Source: Blautia coccoides (GTDB lineage Bacteria; Bacillota; Clostridia; Lachnospirales; Lachnospiraceae). From it: 64,000 nucleotides of DNA. The first letter of the stretch is position 1; each line of letters starts with the position of its first letter. The stretch lies in NCBI RefSeq assembly GCF_034355335.1, contig NZ_CP136422.1:4934501-4998500 (forward strand). The letters are read 5' to 3'. The notes beneath the pieces were generated by a model that was not told the DNA's origin, did no database searches, and worked only from the letters and a program-made list of their open reading frames with translations. Position numbers and translations under genes: made by a program. Below, one piece after another: positions 52,118 to 60,527 of this stretch.

Positions 52118-54169
52118 TCAGTGGTGAAGCGCTTTTTCGGACTGTGATTTTACCAGATCCTCTATTTTCTGTATACGCTCCAGCACAAGGGCTGCCTCGT
52201 CCAGCATGGCAGATATGAGATTGTATTCAAATACGGCGATCTCTCTTCGCTCCTCCAGTACCATGCCAACCACCGCGGATACATTGTCATCCTCCATTAC
52301 CGGAAGATAAATAGCCTTTGCACTGGGAAGCGTATGGGTGGTACATCCGGCTCTGTGCCCATTTTCAAACACCCACCTGACCACAGCCTGCTCCGCGCGG
52401 GAGGTATAATCTGCCCTCAGGGCTTCCTCCTCCTCTTTTTCAATTCCGCTCCTCAGGTAAATAGACGGAACCTGTATCACATCGTCTTTCTTCATATATA
52501 TGATAACAGTAAAATGCATCAGTTTTTGGATCTGTACAGCCAAATCATCACTGACCTGCTGCCTGGTCTTTGCCCGCCGCAGTTTTTTACTGTTTACCAG
52601 AAGAATTTCTGTGCGGTATGCCCGCTTTGCGTTTTCCTCATTCTGCTTCTGTATCTTTGACATATTCCAGGAAGTAAGAAGGCTGACCGTAAACATCATG
52701 GCAAATGTTACCGGATAACTGGCATCGTACGCCTGAAGGCTGTGAACAGGCATGGTAAAAAAATAGTTGAACAAGATCACGCTGAGTATGGAAGCCAGCA
52801 CAGAACACACATACCCCTGGGTAAAGATTGCGGTAAGCATCACCCCCAGCAGATATACCATGATAATATTGGCCTCCGTCATATGATAATGTGCCAACAG
52901 CAAACCGCCGGCTGTACTGATCGTCATCATAGCCAGCATGATCCAGAAATCAGTCCCTTTGAGTCCCTGCAGAAATTTCCCGGCCTTTATTACGGTATAG
53001 GGTCTCTGGCCAATCCCGCTCTGCAAATCCGGTATGACATATACGTCAAGGTTCGGCGCATATTGATTCAGACTCTCAACCAGAGTTTTTCTGGTCTGTC
53101 CGAACAGGATCCTATGGGCTGTTCTGCCCATAACGATCTTGGTCACATTACTCACCTTTGCATACTCAGCAATCTGCCTTGACACATCCTCACCGTTTAC
53201 AGTGGCAACCTTTGCTCCCAGACTTCTGGCCAGCCGCATATTTTCATCCCTTCGCTTTTTCACCTTCTCATCTGCATTCTGCAAATATCTGGTCTCCACA
53301 TAAAGGGCAGTAAATTCCGCATGAAATGCGTATGCCAGACGGGCCGCTGTGCGGATCACCTTTGCATTGGAGGGTGCCGGGGAAATACAGGTAAGAACAT
53401 GCTCCCCGGTGGAAAATCCACCGTCCCCGTACAGCATCTTTTCCTCCTCTGCCAGGTGGTTCACCCTGTCGGCCATGCGGCGCAGGGCGATTTCCCGAAG
53501 AGCAGTCAGCTTATCTCTTGTAAAAAAGTTCTGCAAAGCTCTCTGGGCCTGCATTCCCTGGTATATCTTACCCTCTTTCATGCGTTCGATCAATTCTTCC
53601 GGTTCGATATCCACAAGCTTTACCTGATCTGCCCTGTCGAACACGCTGTCAGGGATGGTCTCTCTTACCATGATGGATGTAATGCCGGCCACATTGTCAT
53701 TGAGGCTTTCCAAATGCTGAATATTCACTGTGGTATACACATTGATCCCATGCTCCAGAAGCTCCTCAATATCCTGATACCGTTTTCTGTGACGGCAGCC
53801 CTGAATATTGGAATGAGCCAGTTCATCTACCAGGATCACCTTGGGACGGCGTTTTAAGGCAGCATCCAGATCAAATTCCCTGATCTTGACTCCCTTGTAG
53901 TCCATCATCAGAAAAGGAAGCTGTTCTATCCCTTCCAAAAGCGCGGCTGTCTCCGGTCTTGCATGGGGTTCCACATATCCGGCGACCACATCCACCTGCT
54001 GCTTTTTCAATTCTCTGGCAGCTTCCATCATGGCAAAGGTCTTTCCTGTGCCAGCTGCATATCCTAGAAAGATCTTAAGCTGTCCCAGTTCCCTTCTACG
54101 AACTTTCTCCTCCTGGGCCTGGATTTTTTCCAGCATTTTTTCGGAACTTGGTCTTTCCTCTTTGTCCAT
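52118..54169 (-). CDS. KdpD N-terminal sensor protein lacking the histidine kinase core
   Basis: A 683-residue protein. The KdpD domain (Walker A-like GYAAGTGKT, VDELAHSN) is followed by a universal-stress domain (TRDKL, VMGRTAHRILFGQTRKTLVESL), four tight membrane helices at about 405-495 and a GAF-like domain to the C-terminus. The HisKA and HATPase domains that make up the last ~220 residues of classical KdpD (about 890) are absent; the stop is followed by another gene. No KdpE is encoded nearby. I chose ATG 54169, 14 bp after the kdpC stop. It may bind c-di-AMP through its stress domain, as known for Staphylococcus KdpD, and act directly on the pump. Confidence 0.85.
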   Translation of the reverse strand: MDKEERPSSEKMLEKIQAQEEKVRRRELGQLKIFLGYAAGTGKTFAMMEAARELKKQQVDVVAGYVEPHARPETAALLEGIEQLPFLMMDYKGVKIREFDLDAALKRRPKVILVDELAHSNIQGCRHRKRYQDIEELLEHGINVYTTVNIQHLESLNDNVAGITSIMVRETIPDSVFDRADQVKLVDIEPEELIERMKEGKIYQGMQAQRALQNFFTRDKLTALREIALRRMADRVNHLAEEEKMLYGDGGFSTGEHVLTCISPAPSNAKVIRTAARLAYAFHAEFTALYVETRYLQNADEKVKKRRDENMRLARSLGAKVATVNGEDVSRQIAEYAKVSNVTKIVMGRTAHRILFGQTRKTLVESLNQYAPNLDVYVIPDLQSGIGQRPYTVIKAGKFLQGLKGTDFWIMLAMMTISTAGGLLLAHYHMTEANIIMVYLLGVMLTAIFTQGYVCSVLASILSVILFNYFFTMPVHSLQAYDASYPVTFAMMFTVSLLTSWNMSKIQKQNEENAKRAYRTEILLVNSKKLRRAKTRQQVSDDLAVQIQKLMHFTVIIYMKKDDVIQVPSIYLRSGIEKEEEEALRADYTSRAEQAVVRWVFENGHRAGCTTHTLPSAKAIYLPVMEDDNVSAVVGMVLEERREIAVFEYNLISAMLDEAALVLERIQKIEDLVKSQSEKALHH

Positions 54170-54182
54170 GCCCTCTCCCCGC

Positions 54183-54830
54183 CTATATTTCTCCAATAGC
54201 TTTTGCAATCTCCAGATTACATTTCAGAACATTTACCCGTTCATGCCCGAAGACTCCAAGGGTTTTCCCATCCGTGTTCTTTTCCACGATTTTTCTGATC
54301 TCTTCCTCTGTAAGTCCTGTATTTTTTGCAATGGATGGTATCTGAATCTCAGCGGATTCTGGTGTGATATTGGGGTCCATGCCGGAACCGGAAGCAGTGA
54401 GGAGATCAGCAGGAATATCCCCCTTCTTCACATCCGGATTATTTTTAAGGAATTCCTCTACGGATTTCTCTGCGCGCTGTTTCAGCTCCTCATTGGAAGG
54501 TGCCAGGTTAGATCCGCCTGAACCGACTCCGGCATAGCTGCCGTCCTCTTTTTCTTCCTCTGTATAAGTGTTATAATTCACACCGGATATACGGCACTGA
54601 AAATATCTGGAATCCCCGGAAAAATCCTGCCCTACAATGGCTGAACCCACTGCGTTTTCAGGGTCATCTGTCTTTTCCCCTTCCGCAGTGATCAGGCTTC
54701 CGTTAGCCTGATGGGGGAATATGAGCTGCCCAAGCCCGGTCAGGGCTGCCGGATAGGCAAAGCCACAGAGGATCAGCATCAGAACAGTCAGAACCAGGGC
54801 GCTTTTAAAATATTTCAAAAATGATTTCAT
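54183..54830 (-). CDS. kdpC: K+-transporting ATPase subunit C
   Basis: A 215-residue subunit with one N-terminal membrane helix (about 10-30) and typical KdpC segments: YPAALTGLGQLIFPHQANGSLI, VGQDFSGDSRYFQCRISGVNYN and SGSGMDPNITPESAEIQIPSIA. It stabilises the KdpAB complex. GGGAGGA is before the ATG, and it lies 13 bp after kdpB. Confidence 0.96.
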   Translation of the reverse strand: MKSFLKYFKSALVLTVLMLILCGFAYPAALTGLGQLIFPHQANGSLITAEGEKTDDPENAVGSAIVGQDFSGDSRYFQCRISGVNYNTYTEEEKEDGSYAGVGSGGSNLAPSNEELKQRAEKSVEEFLKNNPDVKKGDIPADLLTASGSGMDPNITPESAEIQIPSIAKNTGLTEEEIRKIVEKNTDGKTLGVFGHERVNVLKCNLEIAKAIGEI

Positions 54831-54843
54831 GGAATCTTCCTCC

Positions 54844-56910
54844 CTACATTCCCAGCACTGCCAACAGCGGTGCCACCAGACAGTCTATGATCTTAATTCC
54901 GGCAAATGGCACAATGATACCGCCCAGACCGTAAATTCCCATATTTTTCAGGAGCATACGCTCCGCACTCATAGGTTTGTATTTTACGCCCCTCATGGCA
55001 ATGGGGATCAGGCACGGTATAATGATCGCATTGAAGATGAGTGCTGATAAGATAGCTGACATAGGTGTTGCCAGCTTCATAATATTCAGTATCTGCATCT
55101 GCGGGATCACCATGGTGAACATAGCCGGTATAATGGCAAAATACTTTGCCACATCGTTTGCTATACTGAATGTGGTGAGGGAGCCCCTTGTAATAAGGAG
55201 CTGTTTTCCTATTTCCACTACCTCCAGTATTTTTGTGGGGTCAGAATCCAGATCCACCATGTTGGCCGCCTCTTTTGCCGCTGCCGTGCCTGAATTCATG
55301 GCCAGCCCCACGTCTGCCTGGGCAAGCGCAGGAGCGTCGTTGGTACCGTCACCTGTCATAGCTACCAGTTTACCCTCTGCCTGCTCTTTCTTGATCGCCT
55401 GGATTTTATCCTCAGGCCTGCACTCGGCAATAAATCCGTCCACACCGGCTTCCTTGGCGATAGTTGCCGCTGTCAGTGGGTTATCACCGGTGCACATAAT
55501 GGTCTTGATACCGATTTCCCTAAGTCTCTGGAATCGTTCAACCAGTCCCGGTTTTACAGTATCTTTCAGATAGATAACACCGTAAATCACAGAATCAGCT
55601 TCTACAACAAGGGGTGTTCCCCCCAGTCCTGCAATCCGTTCCACAATCCCATCCAAATCTTTTGGCACAATGCCTCCGTTTTTGAGAACTCTCTCTTTGA
55701 TGGCATCTGCGGCACCTTTTCTGATTTTGGACCCGCTGTCCAGATTTACTCCTGACATTTTAGACTGGGCTGTAAATTCTATAAATTCCATCTGCTCTGC
55801 AGCACTGTCATCAATCCTGGTACCCATACTTTTTGCCAGTTCTGCTGTTGATTTCCCCTCAGGTGTGGGATCGCAGATGGAGGTAAGGGCGGCATAGTCG
55901 ATGAGATCTTCTCTGCTTTTTCCGGCAACAGGATAAAATTCCGCAGCCAGACGATTTCCAAAGGTGATCGTACCCGTCTTATCAAGGATCATGGTATCCA
56001 CATCCCCGCAGGCTTCTACAGCCTTACCTGACATGGCGATCACGTTAAATCTTGTAACTCTGTCCATTCCCGCAATTCCGATCGCTGAAAGAAGACCGCC
56101 GATGGTAGTAGGGATCAGGCAGACCAGCAGAGCGATCATTGTGGAGACGGGAATCTGTACACCTGAATAAGTGGCAAAGGGATACAGGCATACAACAACG
56201 ATCAGAAAAATAATGGTAAGTCCCACTAAAAGGGTATTCAATGCTATCTCATTGGGTGTCTTCTGGCGGGATGCTCCTTCCACCAGGGCGATCATTTTGT
56301 CCAGGAATGACTCGCCCGGTCTTGATGTGATCCTGATCTTCAGCCAGTCACTGACCACTGTGGTTCCTCCTGTGACAGATGAAAAATCAGTTCCCGCCTC
56401 GCGGGTCACAGGTGCGGACTCCCCTGTGATGGCAGATTCATCCACAGATGCGATTCCCTCTATGACTTCCCCGTCATTTGGGATGGTCTCTCCCGCTTTT
56501 ACCAGTACCACGTCATCTTTTTTCAACTCAGAAGCATTTACAATTATCTCTGTGCCGTTTTTTTCTATACGACGTGATTTTGTATCCTGTTTTGTTTTTT
56601 TCAGAGTAGCTGCCTGTGCCTTGCCGCGCCCCTCCGCTACAGATTCCGCAAAATTCGCAAATAAAACCGTTATAAAAAGTATCGCGCATACAATTCCGTT
56701 ATAAATTCTCAGATATCCCAGTGATGCGTCATCGCCAAAGATGGTTGGAACAACCGTCATCAGCAGAGTGAGAACAAAGCCCGCCTCCACTACAAACATG
56801 ACCGGATTCTTTACCATATATTTTGGACTCAGCTTCTGAAATGCACCAATTATGGAACTCTTTAAAATGTCCTTTGTCACGAACTTTGTTTGTTGTTGTT
56901 TTTTAGACAT
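54844..56910 (-). CDS. kdpB: K+-transporting P-type ATPase subunit B
   Basis: A 688-residue P-type ATPase hydrolysing ATP to drive KdpA. It has the TGES loop (AITGESAPV), phosphorylation site [32 protein letters not shown] and [21 protein letters not shown]. The start is uncertain between 56934 and 56910; [10 protein letters not shown] is closer to family starts. It is coupled by position to kdpA (27 bp). Confidence 0.97.
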   Translation of the reverse strand: MSKKQQQTKFVTKDILKSSIIGAFQKLSPKYMVKNPVMFVVEAGFVLTLLMTVVPTIFGDDASLGYLRIYNGIVCAILFITVLFANFAESVAEGRGKAQAATLKKTKQDTKSRRIEKNGTEIIVNASELKKDDVVLVKAGETIPNDGEVIEGIASVDESAITGESAPVTREAGTDFSSVTGGTTVVSDWLKIRITSRPGESFLDKMIALVEGASRQKTPNEIALNTLLVGLTIIFLIVVVCLYPFATYSGVQIPVSTMIALLVCLIPTTIGGLLSAIGIAGMDRVTRFNVIAMSGKAVEACGDVDTMILDKTGTITFGNRLAAEFYPVAGKSREDLIDYAALTSICDPTPEGKSTAELAKSMGTRIDDSAAEQMEFIEFTAQSKMSGVNLDSGSKIRKGAADAIKERVLKNGGIVPKDLDGIVERIAGLGGTPLVVEADSVIYGVIYLKDTVKPGLVERFQRLREIGIKTIMCTGDNPLTAATIAKEAGVDGFIAECRPEDKIQAIKKEQAEGKLVAMTGDGTNDAPALAQADVGLAMNSGTAAAKEAANMVDLDSDPTKILEVVEIGKQLLITRGSLTTFSIANDVAKYFAIIPAMFTMVIPQMQILNIMKLATPMSAILSALIFNAIIIPCLIPIAMRGVKYKPMSAERMLLKNMGIYGLGGIIVPFAGIKIIDCLVAPLLAVLGM

Positions 56911-56937
56911 TTCTCTTTTACATCCCTTTCTCAAATT

Positions 56938-58692
56938 TTATGAAAACCACAAGGTCAGATGCTCCGCGATCGGGCCTAATGCCAGCGATGGGAAGAAGGT
57001 CAATGCGGCAAAAATATATACGATAAATACAAGCAAAATAGTAAATACCACATTATCTGTACGCATAGTTCCAATGGACTCTTTTGTCCTTCTCTTCGCC
57101 AACAGGGAACCGGCTATGGCAAGCTGGGCAATGATGGCTATATAACGGCCAAAGAACATTGCAAGCCCTGTTGTAATATTCCAGAAATAACTGTTGTCGG
57201 ACAGCCCCTCAAATCCGGAGCCATTGTTGGCTGATGCCGAAGAATATTCATACAGCACCTGTGATAATCCATGAAAGCCTGGATTGCTGATACCCTCAAG
57301 CCCGGCCTGGGTGGATACCGCAAGAGCGGAAAATCCCAAGATCAGCAGCGGATGCACGATCAGCACCAGAGCTACCAGCTTCATCTCTTTTCCTTCTATC
57401 TTCTTGCCCAGGTACTCAGGTGTACGGCCGACCATCAGTCCGCAGATAAACACAGCCAAAATGGCATACATCAGCATATTCATAAGGCCAACGCCTTTTC
57501 CTCCGAATACACAGTTGAGCATCATATGTAAAAGGGGTACCATTCCTCCAAGGGGCGTCAGCGTGTCGTGCATATTGTTGACTGTACCTGTAGTGAAGGA
57601 CGTTGTCACTGTGGTAAACAGAGCGGACTGGTCAATACCAAACCGGACCTCCTTGCCCTCCATACTTCCCATTTCCTGACTGATACCTGCTGTCTCAAGA
57701 ACCGGATTTCCGGCTTTTTCGGATACAAAGCACAAAGTCAGACCAATCAGGAAAATAATGGACATAGCCGCAAAAATCGTTCTCCCCTGTTTTCCGAATA
57801 AAGGTTCTTTTACTCGGGTCTCTTTTACTCCCTTTTCCTTGACTTCTTTTGTTTTTCTCTCTTCCTTCTTCCTTTCCTGGCACATTTTTCCAAAGGTGAG
57901 CACACAGGCTCCCGGAAGGATCATCATAGAAATCAGTTCCACAATATCTGTTATCACAGTAGGATTTTCAAAGGGTGTGGAGGAGTTTGCTCCCAGGAAA
58001 CCGCCGCCGTTAGTACCCAAATGCTTAATGATTTCAAGAGCAGCTACGGGGCCCATGGCAAAATCCTGAAGTTTTCCGTGAATGGTCTCCACCGTAATGT
58101 TGGACCCAAAGGTCTCCGGGCATCCCTGCCAGATCAGCACAAGGCCAAACAGCAGTGACCATGGGATCAGGATACGAGTGGTGATGCGGACCATATCCTC
58201 ATAAAAGTTCCCCAAATCCTTTCTCTTTCCTGCAAGTCCCCGGCAAAATGCCATACAGGCCGCATAACCGGAAGCTGCGGAGGTAAACATCATAAAAATA
58301 ATTACCAGCATCTGACTCAAATAGGAAAGTCCTGACTCTCCTGAGTAATGCTGCAGGTTTGTATTTGTCATAAAGCTTATGATCGTGTTGAAAGAAAGGG
58401 TTGGTTCCATTCCCTCGATTCCGTTTGGATTTAAAAACAGCACATGCTGTAGTCTCAATACCAGATATCCTACAAAAATCATAACTGCATTTGCCATAAG
58501 AAGGCTTAATGCATATGTCTTCCAGTCCATTCCTTTTCTGTCAATCCGGCAGATTTTATATATCCCATTATCCACCCTGTCAAAAAAAGGATCTCCAAAT
58601 GTTTTCTTTTTGGCTGCAATGTGATACATATATTTTCCCATAGGAATGACCGCCAAAACGAAAATTGCCAAAGTCAACGCTATCTGTAACAT
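56938..58692 (-). CDS. kdpA: K+-transporting ATPase subunit A (channel-like)
   Basis: A 584-residue polytopic subunit with four K+-filter-like segments, among them TNTNLQHYSGESGLSYLSQM, TNGGGFLGANSSTPFENP and ASANNGSGFEGL. It belongs to the superfamily of K+ transporters and imports K+ at high affinity. AGGAGG is properly spaced before ATG 58692. A charged loop of about 30 residues (KKEERKTKEVKEKGVKETR) around residue 270 is longer than usual. Confidence 0.97.
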   Translation of the reverse strand: MLQIALTLAIFVLAVIPMGKYMYHIAAKKKTFGDPFFDRVDNGIYKICRIDRKGMDWKTYALSLLMANAVMIFVGYLVLRLQHVLFLNPNGIEGMEPTLSFNTIISFMTNTNLQHYSGESGLSYLSQMLVIIFMMFTSAASGYAACMAFCRGLAGKRKDLGNFYEDMVRITTRILIPWSLLFGLVLIWQGCPETFGSNITVETIHGKLQDFAMGPVAALEIIKHLGTNGGGFLGANSSTPFENPTVITDIVELISMMILPGACVLTFGKMCQERKKEERKTKEVKEKGVKETRVKEPLFGKQGRTIFAAMSIIFLIGLTLCFVSEKAGNPVLETAGISQEMGSMEGKEVRFGIDQSALFTTVTTSFTTGTVNNMHDTLTPLGGMVPLLHMMLNCVFGGKGVGLMNMLMYAILAVFICGLMVGRTPEYLGKKIEGKEMKLVALVLIVHPLLILGFSALAVSTQAGLEGISNPGFHGLSQVLYEYSSASANNGSGFEGLSDNSYFWNITTGLAMFFGRYIAIIAQLAIAGSLLAKRRTKESIGTMRTDNVVFTILLVFIVYIFAALTFFPSLALGPIAEHLTLWFS

Positions 58693-58743
58693 GACTTTTA
58701 TATCCTCCTGTCATTTTCTAAATTCCCATTACTGATTATGTTT

Positions 58744-58821
58744 CTATAACTTTTCGGGATAAACCAAGGCATAGAACAAATATGCCGCTATCAGCAGAAT
58801 TACTATTCCCAGCAATATCAT
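58744..58821 (-). CDS. kdpF: KdpF small membrane subunit
   Basis: A 25-residue single-helix peptide (MILLGIVILLIAAYLFYAL, ending VYPEKL) with a perfect GGAGGAG site. The YLFYALVYPEKL ending is the KdpF hallmark. It stabilises the KdpFABC complex. It lies 51 bp before kdpA and is too short for normal gene callers. Confidence 0.93.
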   Translation of the reverse strand: MILLGIVILLIAAYLFYALVYPEKL

Positions 58822-58868
58822 GTTATCTCCTCCTGTTATTATTGGTATCCGTTCAGATGCCTGAACAT

Positions 58869-58982
58869 TTACTTCTTATTTTCCGCACTGCCTGTATCCA
58901 CCTGTCTGCTGCACCATCCGGCAAACAGCTTCATCAGTCCAAAGCAGGCAAGCAGTATAGCCACCATAGCCAAATCCATCAT
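58869..58982 (-). CDS. Unrecognised 37-residue membrane peptide at the head of the kdp operon
   Basis: ATG 58980-58982 behind GGAGGAGACCTGAT opens a 37-codon frame: one hydrophobic helix (MDLAMVAILLACFGLMKLF) with a cytosolic tail AGWCSRQVDTGSAENKK. It ends 47 bp before kdpF and is on the same strand with an equally strong ribosome site. It could be a second single-helix accessory or regulator of the pump. I do not recognise a family name; I judge it real from the ribosome site, helix and position. Confidence 0.7.
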   Translation of the reverse strand: MMDLAMVAILLACFGLMKLFAGWCSRQVDTGSAENKK

Positions 58983-59040
58983 ATCAGGTCTCCTCCTTTA
59001 TCTTTCGGCTGTAACTGATATTATCATGTCACGTCATAAA

Positions 59041-59134
59041 TGCGCATAAGGGAAACAGCGGATGTATTAAGATTGAATTAAAGTTAAAAGTGGGATAGAT
59101 AAGGGCAGTACCAAACAGGATACCTGCGCATAAG
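59041..59134. repeat. 10-bp direct repeat TGCGCATAAG upstream of kdp
   Basis: Two perfect copies (59041-59050 and 59125-59134), each containing the palindrome TGCGCA, lie 84 bp apart (about eight helical turns) on either side of the likely kdp promoter region. They are possible looping operator sites. Confidence 0.4.
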
Positions 59135-59136
59135 AA

Positions 59137-59162
59137 AAGTCCCCTGAAGATCCAGGAGACCT
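59137..59162 (-). terminator. Second hairpin upstream of kdp
   Basis: AAGTCCCCTG pairs with CAGGAGACCT (two GU pairs) around a 6-nt loop, followed on the minus strand by TTCTT. It is a back-up terminator insulating kdp from toxin transcription. Confidence 0.55.
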
Positions 59163-59183
59163 GAGCTTTGCTGTACAGACAAA

Positions 59184-59213
59184 AACCTCTCAAGGCCCAA
59201 GTCCTGAGAGGTT
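59184..59213 (-). terminator. Terminator of the toxin mRNA
   Basis: AACCTCTCA pairs with TGAGAGGTT and on the minus strand is followed by TTTTTGT. It lies about 200 bp beyond the toxin stop, so the toxin mRNA would carry a long 3' UTR spanning the antisense RNA gene. Confidence 0.75.
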
Positions 59214-59308
59214 AAAATCCAATATATGCCGGTAATCATAGCAGACGCGATAAATTAACTTAAAAATCAATCCTTTACAAACTACCTTTTCGGTGGTATA
59301 TTTTAATT

Positions 59309-59400
59309 AGAAAGAGGAACAACCGCCCACAAGGTGGTTGACCGGTTAATGAGATAGCAAAGCCACCCGAACCGACCAAGTATCAGGGTGGTTTTTGCTA
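59309..59400 (+). ncRNA. Antisense RNA antitoxin (type I toxin-antitoxin)
   Basis: A promoter TTTACA (59274-59279), 17-bp spacer, TATATT (59297-59302) predicts a plus-strand RNA starting near 59309. It has a 5' hairpin (CAACCGCCCAC with GTGGTTG) and ends in a hairpin CCACCC...GGGTGG with TTTTTGC (59355-59400). The RNA is about 90 nt and is fully complementary to the 3' UTR of the toxin mRNA. Convergent 3'-overlap is the txpA/RatA and bsrG/SR4 arrangement. Confidence 0.7.
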
Positions 59401-59407
59401 TGTATAG

Positions 59408-59497
59408 CTACTTACAAAACGTAAAAACGAATGTAAGCAATGCCAAAAGGAAAAGACCAAAGGTCATGAAATCCTTAAAATCAAAACGGTTTTTCAT
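59408..59497 (-). CDS. Holin-like type I toxin peptide
   Basis: A 29-residue peptide: a short charged start MKNRFDFKDF, then one hydrophobic helix (MTFGLFLLALLTFVFTF) and a CK end. The ribosome site GGGGGTG is spaced for ATG 59497 (an in-frame ATG at 59503 is too close). The pattern DFMTFGLFLLALLTF matches, as I recall, the putative holin-like toxin family (Hol_Tox) of Firmicutes type I systems. Its mRNA is opposed by the antisense RNA ending 8 bp downstream of the stop codon. Confidence 0.78.
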   Translation of the reverse strand: MKNRFDFKDFMTFGLFLLALLTFVFTFCK

Positions 59498-59830
59498 AGG
59501 CATCACCCCCATTCTATTAGAATGAGGCCAACACACCCTGTAACACGATTGTTCCATAAATGAATTTTATCATATTATCCATATTCATATAATTCTTTAT
59601 TTTTTACTGGATATCTTTTATCTCTTACACTCTGTCAATATAAGACGTAATATAAAGAAACCCTTGAAAATGTTGCATTTTCAAGGGTTTTGATAATTCT
59701 CTTATAAAGTTTCTTATTACTCTTGCATAACTCTGAACCCCCATAAACACAGCGTTTCAAAGTTATTTGTCAGTTACCTGTCACTTACCGATACAGTTTC
59801 ATATGTGCATATATCTCTCCTGACCATATC
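59498..59830. other. Interval between the toxin gene and DUF2442
   Basis: No protein gene seen. It contains an AT-rich toxin promoter region (minus-strand TGATAAAAT about 75 bp before the start), the DUF2442 terminator at 59658-59690 and a tandem 11-bp repeat TGTCAGTTACC/TGTCACTTACC at 59768-59789. Confidence 0.5.
59658..59690. terminator. Terminator of the DUF4160-DUF2442 unit
   Basis: A perfect 15-bp stem AAACCCTTGAAAATG with its complement around a 3-nt loop, T-rich on both sides. Confidence 0.85.
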
Positions 59831-60106
59831 TTATGCTATCTTTTCCTTCACAAACGGTAATTCATGAAGCGTATCTGGGTCAATATCCAAGCACATCGTG
59901 TTATCCCGATTCCTGCCTATATCCCATGCAAGAGTATCATTCATCACTGTGCAGGTATCCATAAAAACATCGAGGTCTTTTAATGGACGGAATACTTCTT
60001 TTTCAATCATGGCAGACATATCATAGCAGACTATCTTTCCATCTTCAAAATATACATACACTGAATAATTTTTCATTGGTATGACCTGTACTACTTTAGG
60101 AAACAT
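59831..60106 (-). CDS. DUF2442 family protein
   Basis: A 91-residue protein starting MFPKVVQVIPMKNYSVYVYF; GGGAGG 7 nt upstream fixes ATG 60106 (the longer frame overlaps the DUF4160 end). The N-terminal NE0471-like fold (VYFEDGKIVCYDMSAMIEK, FRPLKDLDVF) and WDIGRNRDNTMCLDIDPDTL are typical of DUF2442, which commonly follows DUF4160 in bacteria and is suspected to form a toxin-antitoxin-like or mobile pair. Here its partner is frameshifted. Confidence 0.85.
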   Translation of the reverse strand: MFPKVVQVIPMKNYSVYVYFEDGKIVCYDMSAMIEKEVFRPLKDLDVFMDTCTVMNDTLAWDIGRNRDNTMCLDIDPDTLHELPFVKEKIA

Positions 60107-60123
60107 ATAACCACCTCCCATAA

Positions 60124-60383
60124 CTACACTAAAGGATTTATTCTGTTTAAAGGTTTTCCATCTTTCGATAATTCCCAATTCTGCATTAATTCATCCTGAT
60201 GTAAAACACACCATGCTAAGATTAACTTTAATTGTTTTGACGGCAGCGCACCTTTTATTACTCTTACTCCATCTATTTCAACTATTGCTTTGTTTCCATT
60301 GTACTCTGCATGAAAATGCGGTGGTTATGATCATCATAATACATCGTTACCCTAATTCCATAAAGTAATGATATTTCCGGCAT
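60124..60383 (-). pseudogene. DUF4160 gene disrupted by a one-base deletion
   Basis: Frame 1 begins MPEISLLYGIRVTMYYDDHN at ATG 60383 (GGAGGA site). After that the frame shifts, and the typical continuation PPHFHAEYNGNKAIVEIDG to GKPLNRINPLV reads one base over, ending at 60124. Restoring one C near 60323-60326 (AACCACC to AACCCACC) rebuilds a normal 86-residue DUF4160 protein. The total length 260 is exactly one short of 87 codons. It may be a true null allele or a slipped base in the assembly. Confidence 0.85.
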
Positions 60384-60423
60384 GATAAATTCCTCCTCAT
60401 CTCATTCTTTTTCATATATATTG

Positions 60424-60452
60424 TAGAGACTAATTAGTCTCTAATAATTATA
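60424..60452 (-). promoter_or_regulatory. Promoter -10 with 20-bp perfect palindrome ahead of DUF4160-DUF2442
   Basis: TAGAGACTAATTAGTCTCTA (60424-60443) is a perfect palindrome immediately downstream of an extended -10 TGG-TATAAT (60447-60455 region) on the minus strand. Its place at the transcription start suggests an operator; the cognate repressor is unknown. Confidence 0.6.
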
Positions 60453-60471
60453 CCACAGCTATCTCATCAAA

Positions 60472-60502
60472 AAAACCCACAAACTTGACGTTTGTGGGTT
60501 TT
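60472..60502 (-). terminator. Terminator of rplM-rpsI
   Basis: AAAACCCACAAAC/GTTTGTGGGTTTT, 13-bp perfect stem with a 5-nt loop and flanking T residues, 26 bp after the rpsI stop. Confidence 0.9.
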
Positions 60503-60527
60503 CCATATAATAAATATATTCTGTTTC

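Larger units (their letters stand above)
58983..59308. other. kdp leader/promoter interval
   Basis: No protein gene seen. On the minus strand an 11-bp-phased TTTAAT-N5-CTTAAT repeat resembles OmpR-type regulator sites, and a -10-like TGATAAT lies near 59020. TGCGCATAAG occurs twice (59041-59050, 59125-59134). Two terminator-like hairpins occupy 59137-59213. I see no ydaO-type c-di-AMP riboswitch. The plus-strand antisense RNA promoter lies at 59274-59302. Confidence 0.5.

Noticed and set aside
58983..59308. ydaO-type riboswitch controlling kdp
   Set aside because: Only two terminator hairpins and short repeats are seen; the conserved riboswitch junction sequences are not present.
59281..59400. 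Transposon terminal inverted repeat around the CCACCC/GGGTGG hairpin
   Set aside because: The hairpin is followed by a T tract and preceded by a promoter, fitting an antisense RNA terminator; no transposase or target duplication is seen.
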